A DNA stretch of 6,845 bases from Oscillospiraceae bacterium (GTDB lineage: Bacteria; Bacillota; Clostridia; Oscillospirales; UBA929), in assembly GCA_009777685.1 (NCBI GenBank), contig WRLJ01000083.1, positions 1-6,845 on the forward strand, read 5' to 3'. Position 1 is the first letter of the stretch; every line of letters begins with the position of its first letter. The translations under genes were made by a program, and so were the position numbers. Of the stretch, positions 4,496-6,845 are shown in pieces. The notes under the pieces were generated by a model that made no database searches, had not been told where the DNA came from, and saw only the letters and a program-made list of their open reading frames with translations.

Positions 4496-6845
4496 AACAG
4501 GCCCTCCACCGACTGCAAGGCCTCCGAGACCCGCGCCGCGTCCTTGGCACCGCCCATCGCGGAGTCCGGCTTGCCGCCGCCGGAGCCGCCGCAGGCCGCC
4601 GAGACGGCCCGGATCAGGCTGCCCGCGTGCGCGCCCCTAGCCAGGGCGTCCTTGCCGCAGACGGCCAGCAGCGATACCTTCTCCCCGCCGGTCCCGGCCA
4701 GAACCGCCACGACATTCGGGTCCTTATCGCGCAGATAGTCGCCCATCTCCCGCAAGGCCGCGGCGTCCCACGCGCCGGAGTGACCCGTGACAAGCGCATA
4801 GCCCTTCACCTCCCGCGCGGAGGCCAGCAGCGCGGCGGCGTCGGCGCGGACGAGCTGGGCCTTCAGGCGCGCCAGCTCCCGCTGGGCGTCCCGGCTTTGG
4901 GCCAGCGCGGACTCCAGCTTGGATTCCATTTCCGCCGGAGAGGTTTTCAGCAGGTCCGAGGCGCGGAGGAGCGCGCGCTGCGCGCCGTCCAGCTGCTCCA
5001 GCACCGCAAGGCCCGTGCGCGCCTCGATGCGCCGCACGCCGGAGGCAATCGACGTCTCGCTCCGAAACCAGAACGCCCCGGCCTTGGCCGTGTTGTCCAG
5101 ATGCGTGCCGCCGCACAGCTCGAAGGAGTAGTCCCCCATCCGCACGGTGCGGACGGTTTCCCCGTACTTCTCGCCGAAGAGCGCCATCGCGCCCCGCGCC
5201 TTGGCCTCCGCCAGCGGCATTTCGCGGGCGGTAACGGGCAGTCCCTCCAAAATCCGCCGGTTGACGGCGGCGCAGACCTGCCCGATCTCCTCGCCGGTCA
5301 GGGCGGAAAAATGCGTAAAGTCAAAGCGCAGGCGGTCCGGCTCCACCAGCGAGCCGGCTTGCTCCACATGACTGCCCAGCACGTCCCGCAGGGCCTGCTG
5401 GAGCAGATGCGTGGCGCTGTGGGCGCGCATAACGGCGGCGCGGCGGTCCGCGCCGACCTCCGCCGTGACGGTGTCGCCGGTTGAAACCTCGCCGGAAATA
5501 AGCTCCCCCGTGTGGACGATCTTTCCGTCCCCCGTCCCGCGCACACCGGTGACGCGCATGTCAAACAGGTCGTTATAGAGGCGGCCCGTGTCGGAGGTCT
5601 GACCGCCGCTCTCGGCGTAAAAGGGCGTTTTGTCCAGCACCAGCGTCACGCGGTCGCCGTCAGTCACCGCCGCCCAGACCACCGCCGTCTCCGTCAGAGA
5701 GAAGTAGCCCGTAAACTCCGTCCGCAGGTCCCGGTCAAGGCCCATATCCTCGCTTTTCCAGCTTACCTCCCCCATCGCGGCGCGGGCCTCGCGGGCGCGC
5801 GTGCGCTGGGCCTGCATCAGCTCGTCAAAGCGCGCCCGGTCCAGCGTCAGCCCCTCTTCCTCCAAAATCTCCAGCGTCAGGTCAACGGGAAAGCCGAAGG
5901 TATCATACAGCATAAACGCCGGGTCGCCGCTGAAGAGCGTGCCCTGGGTCTTCTGGATTTCGTCGCGCAGCATCGCCAGCCCCGCGCCGATGGTTTTGGA
6001 AAACCGCTCCTCCTCGATGCGGATCACCGTCCGGATCATGTCGGAGCGCTTGTGCAGGTCGGGATAGGCCGCCCCGCTCTCCTCAATGACCGTCGCGGCC
6101 AGAGCGCATAAAAACGGCTCCTCGACGCCCAGCAGACGCCCGTGCCGCGCCGCGCGGCGCAGCAGGCGGCGCAGGACGTAGCCGCGCTTTTCATTGCCGG
6201 GCTGCACACCGTCGCAGATCATCATCACGGTGGAGCGGATGTGGTCGGTAATCACGCGCAGGGACATGTCGTGCTTTTCCGACTGCCCGTAGGGAATGCC
6301 GGCGATTTGGCTGACATGCCGGAGGATGCGGGTGATGGTATCCACCTCGAATACGCTGTCCACGCCCTGCACCACGCAGGCCAGACGCTCCAGCCCCATG
6401 CCGAAGTCGATGTTCTTCTGGGCCAGCTCGATGTAGTTGCCCTGCCCGTCGTTGGAAAACTGGGTGAAGACGTTGTTGCCGACCTCCACAAAACGGTCGC
6501 AGTCACAGCCGACCTTGCAGTCCGGGCCGCCGCAGCCGTTTTCCGCGCCGCGGTCAAAGTATATCTCCGAGGAAGGCCCGCAGGGGCCGGAGCCGATGTC
6601 CCAAAAATTGTCCTCCCGGCCCAGCCGCGCCATGTGCGTCAGAGGGATGCCGACCTCGTTGACCCAGATATCCCACGCCTCGTCGTCGTCGAGGTAGACC
6701 GAGCAGTAAAGACGCTCCGGGTCGATGCCCATGACCCGGGTGAAGAACTCCCAGGTCCACACGATGGCCTCGCGCTTGAAGTAGTCGCCGAAGGAGAAAT
6801 GGCCGAGCATCTCAAAGAACGTGCAGTGGCGGCTGGTTTTGCCGA
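4492..6845 (-). CDS. alaS: Alanyl-tRNA synthetase (partial, 5' end outside window)
   Basis: Attaches alanine to tRNA-Ala in the cytoplasm. The window holds 783 codons and the stop; the frame is open at the right edge, where it reads GKTSRHCTFFEMLG, so an internal Met at 6810 is not the start and roughly 85-90 N-terminal residues are missing from a family length near 870-880. The class II aminoacylation core is present: FSFGDYFKREA, DNFWDIGSGPCGPSSEIY and the motif 3 region GMGLERLA (6379-6402). The tRNA-recognition region contains RGYVLRRLLRRAARHG. The editing domain has both halves of its zinc site, HSATH (5407-5421) and CGGTH (5101-5115), so mischarged Ser/Gly-tRNA clearance should be intact. 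The C-Ala domain ends with a Gly-rich GGSGGGKPDSAMGGAKDAA stretch near 4540-4600. Odd points are Gly in place of the Trp of the usual E-I/V-W-N core motif, and DFG in place of DTG before motif 3. Its stop overlaps the next gene as GTGA. Confidence 0.97.
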   Translation of the reverse strand, partial: GKTSRHCTFFEMLGHFSFGDYFKREAIVWTWEFFTRVMGIDPERLYCSVYLDDDEAWDIWVNEVGIPLTHMARLGREDNFWDIGSGPCGPSSEIYFDRGAENGCGGPDCKVGCDCDRFVEVGNNVFTQFSNDGQGNYIELAQKNIDFGMGLERLACVVQGVDSVFEVDTITRILRHVSQIAGIPYGQSEKHDMSLRVITDHIRSTVMMICDGVQPGNEKRGYVLRRLLRRAARHGRLLGVEEPFLCALAATVIEESGAAYPDLHKRSDMIRTVIRIEEERFSKTIGAGLAMLRDEIQKTQGTLFSGDPAFMLYDTFGFPVDLTLEILEEEGLTLDRARFDELMQAQRTRAREARAAMGEVSWKSEDMGLDRDLRTEFTGYFSLTETAVVWAAVTDGDRVTLVLDKTPFYAESGGQTSDTGRLYNDLFDMRVTGVRGTGDGKIVHTGELISGEVSTGDTVTAEVGADRRAAVMRAHSATHLLQQALRDVLGSHVEQAGSLVEPDRLRFDFTHFSALTGEEIGQVCAAVNRRILEGLPVTAREMPLAEAKARGAMALFGEKYGETVRTVRMGDYSFELCGGTHLDNTAKAGAFWFRSETSIASGVRRIEARTGLAVLEQLDGAQRALLRASDLLKTSPAEMESKLESALAQSRDAQRELARLKAQLVRADAAALLASAREVKGYALVTGHSGAWDAAALREMGDYLRDKDPNVVAVLAGTGGEKVSLLAVCGKDALARGAHAGSLIRAVSAACGGSGGGKPDSAMGGAKDAARVSEALQSVEGLL
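4502..4507 (-). promoter_or_regulatory. Shine-Dalgarno of the flavoprotein gene, inside alaS
   Basis: GGAGGG on the minus strand, 6 nt ahead of the GTG at 4495. It lies within the last codons of alaS and supports the GTG start that overlaps the alaS stop as GTGA. Confidence 0.8.

Noticed and set aside
4291..5484. Long plus-strand open frame (397 codons) opposite alaS and the flavoprotein gene
   Set aside because: It is antisense to two solid genes, has a low-complexity Arg/Gly/Ala/His-rich translation with no recognisable domain and no ribosome binding site. Long antisense frames are expected in GC-rich coding DNA.
6147..6160. Perfect 14-bp palindrome GCGCCGCGCGGCGC in alaS
   Set aside because: It falls in the conserved Arg/Ala-rich tRNA-binding helix, where GC-rich Arg and Ala codons produce such palindromes by chance.
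4492..6810. Met codon at 6810 as the alaS start
   Set aside because: The frame stays open to the right edge and upstream codons encode conserved AlaRS sequence (RHCTFFE), so the true start is outside the window.

Overview
The window looks like ordinary chromosome from a GC-rich member of the Clostridia, most likely the Oscillospiraceae/Flavonifractor-Oscillibacter type. This is inferred from protein style and gene content: a Firmicutes RNase M5-type protein, an adjacent comEC-holA pair, AAGGAGG-type ribosome binding sites, and a GC-rich third codon position. I cannot assign a genus without a database search.

All six genes lie on the minus strand and read right to left as one tightly packed unit. 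The order is alaS (alanyl-tRNA synthetase, 5' end beyond the right edge), a small flavodoxin-fold protein with an iron-sulfur flavoprotein-type cysteine motif, a HIT-family nucleotide-binding protein, comEC (DNA uptake channel), holA (DNA polymerase III delta subunit) and an RNase M5-like Toprim/DUF4093 protein cut by the left edge. Junctions are very short: a GTGA overlap, 47 nt, 17 nt, 5 nt, and an ATGA overlap. No rho-independent terminator or convincing promoter is visible, so the set is probably cotranscribed from a promoter to the right of the window. There is no gene-free stretch longer than 47 nt.

Functionally the set mixes translation (alaS), RNA maturation (RNase M5-like), replication (holA), DNA import (comEC), nucleotide metabolism or salvage (HIT) and redox (flavoprotein). 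Apart from the loose replication/DNA-uptake link between holA and comEC, there is no obvious single pathway, so this reads as a housekeeping operon.

Three non-coding signals stand out. A perfect 10-bp hairpin contains the HIT stop codon and sits just ahead of the comEC ribosome binding site. A heptamer tandem repeat runs across the end of the flavoprotein gene. An AT-rich perfect inverted repeat lies inside comEC. I found no CRISPR array, insertion sequence, tRNA, rRNA, toxin-antitoxin pair or defence system, and no clear sign of an undescribed system.
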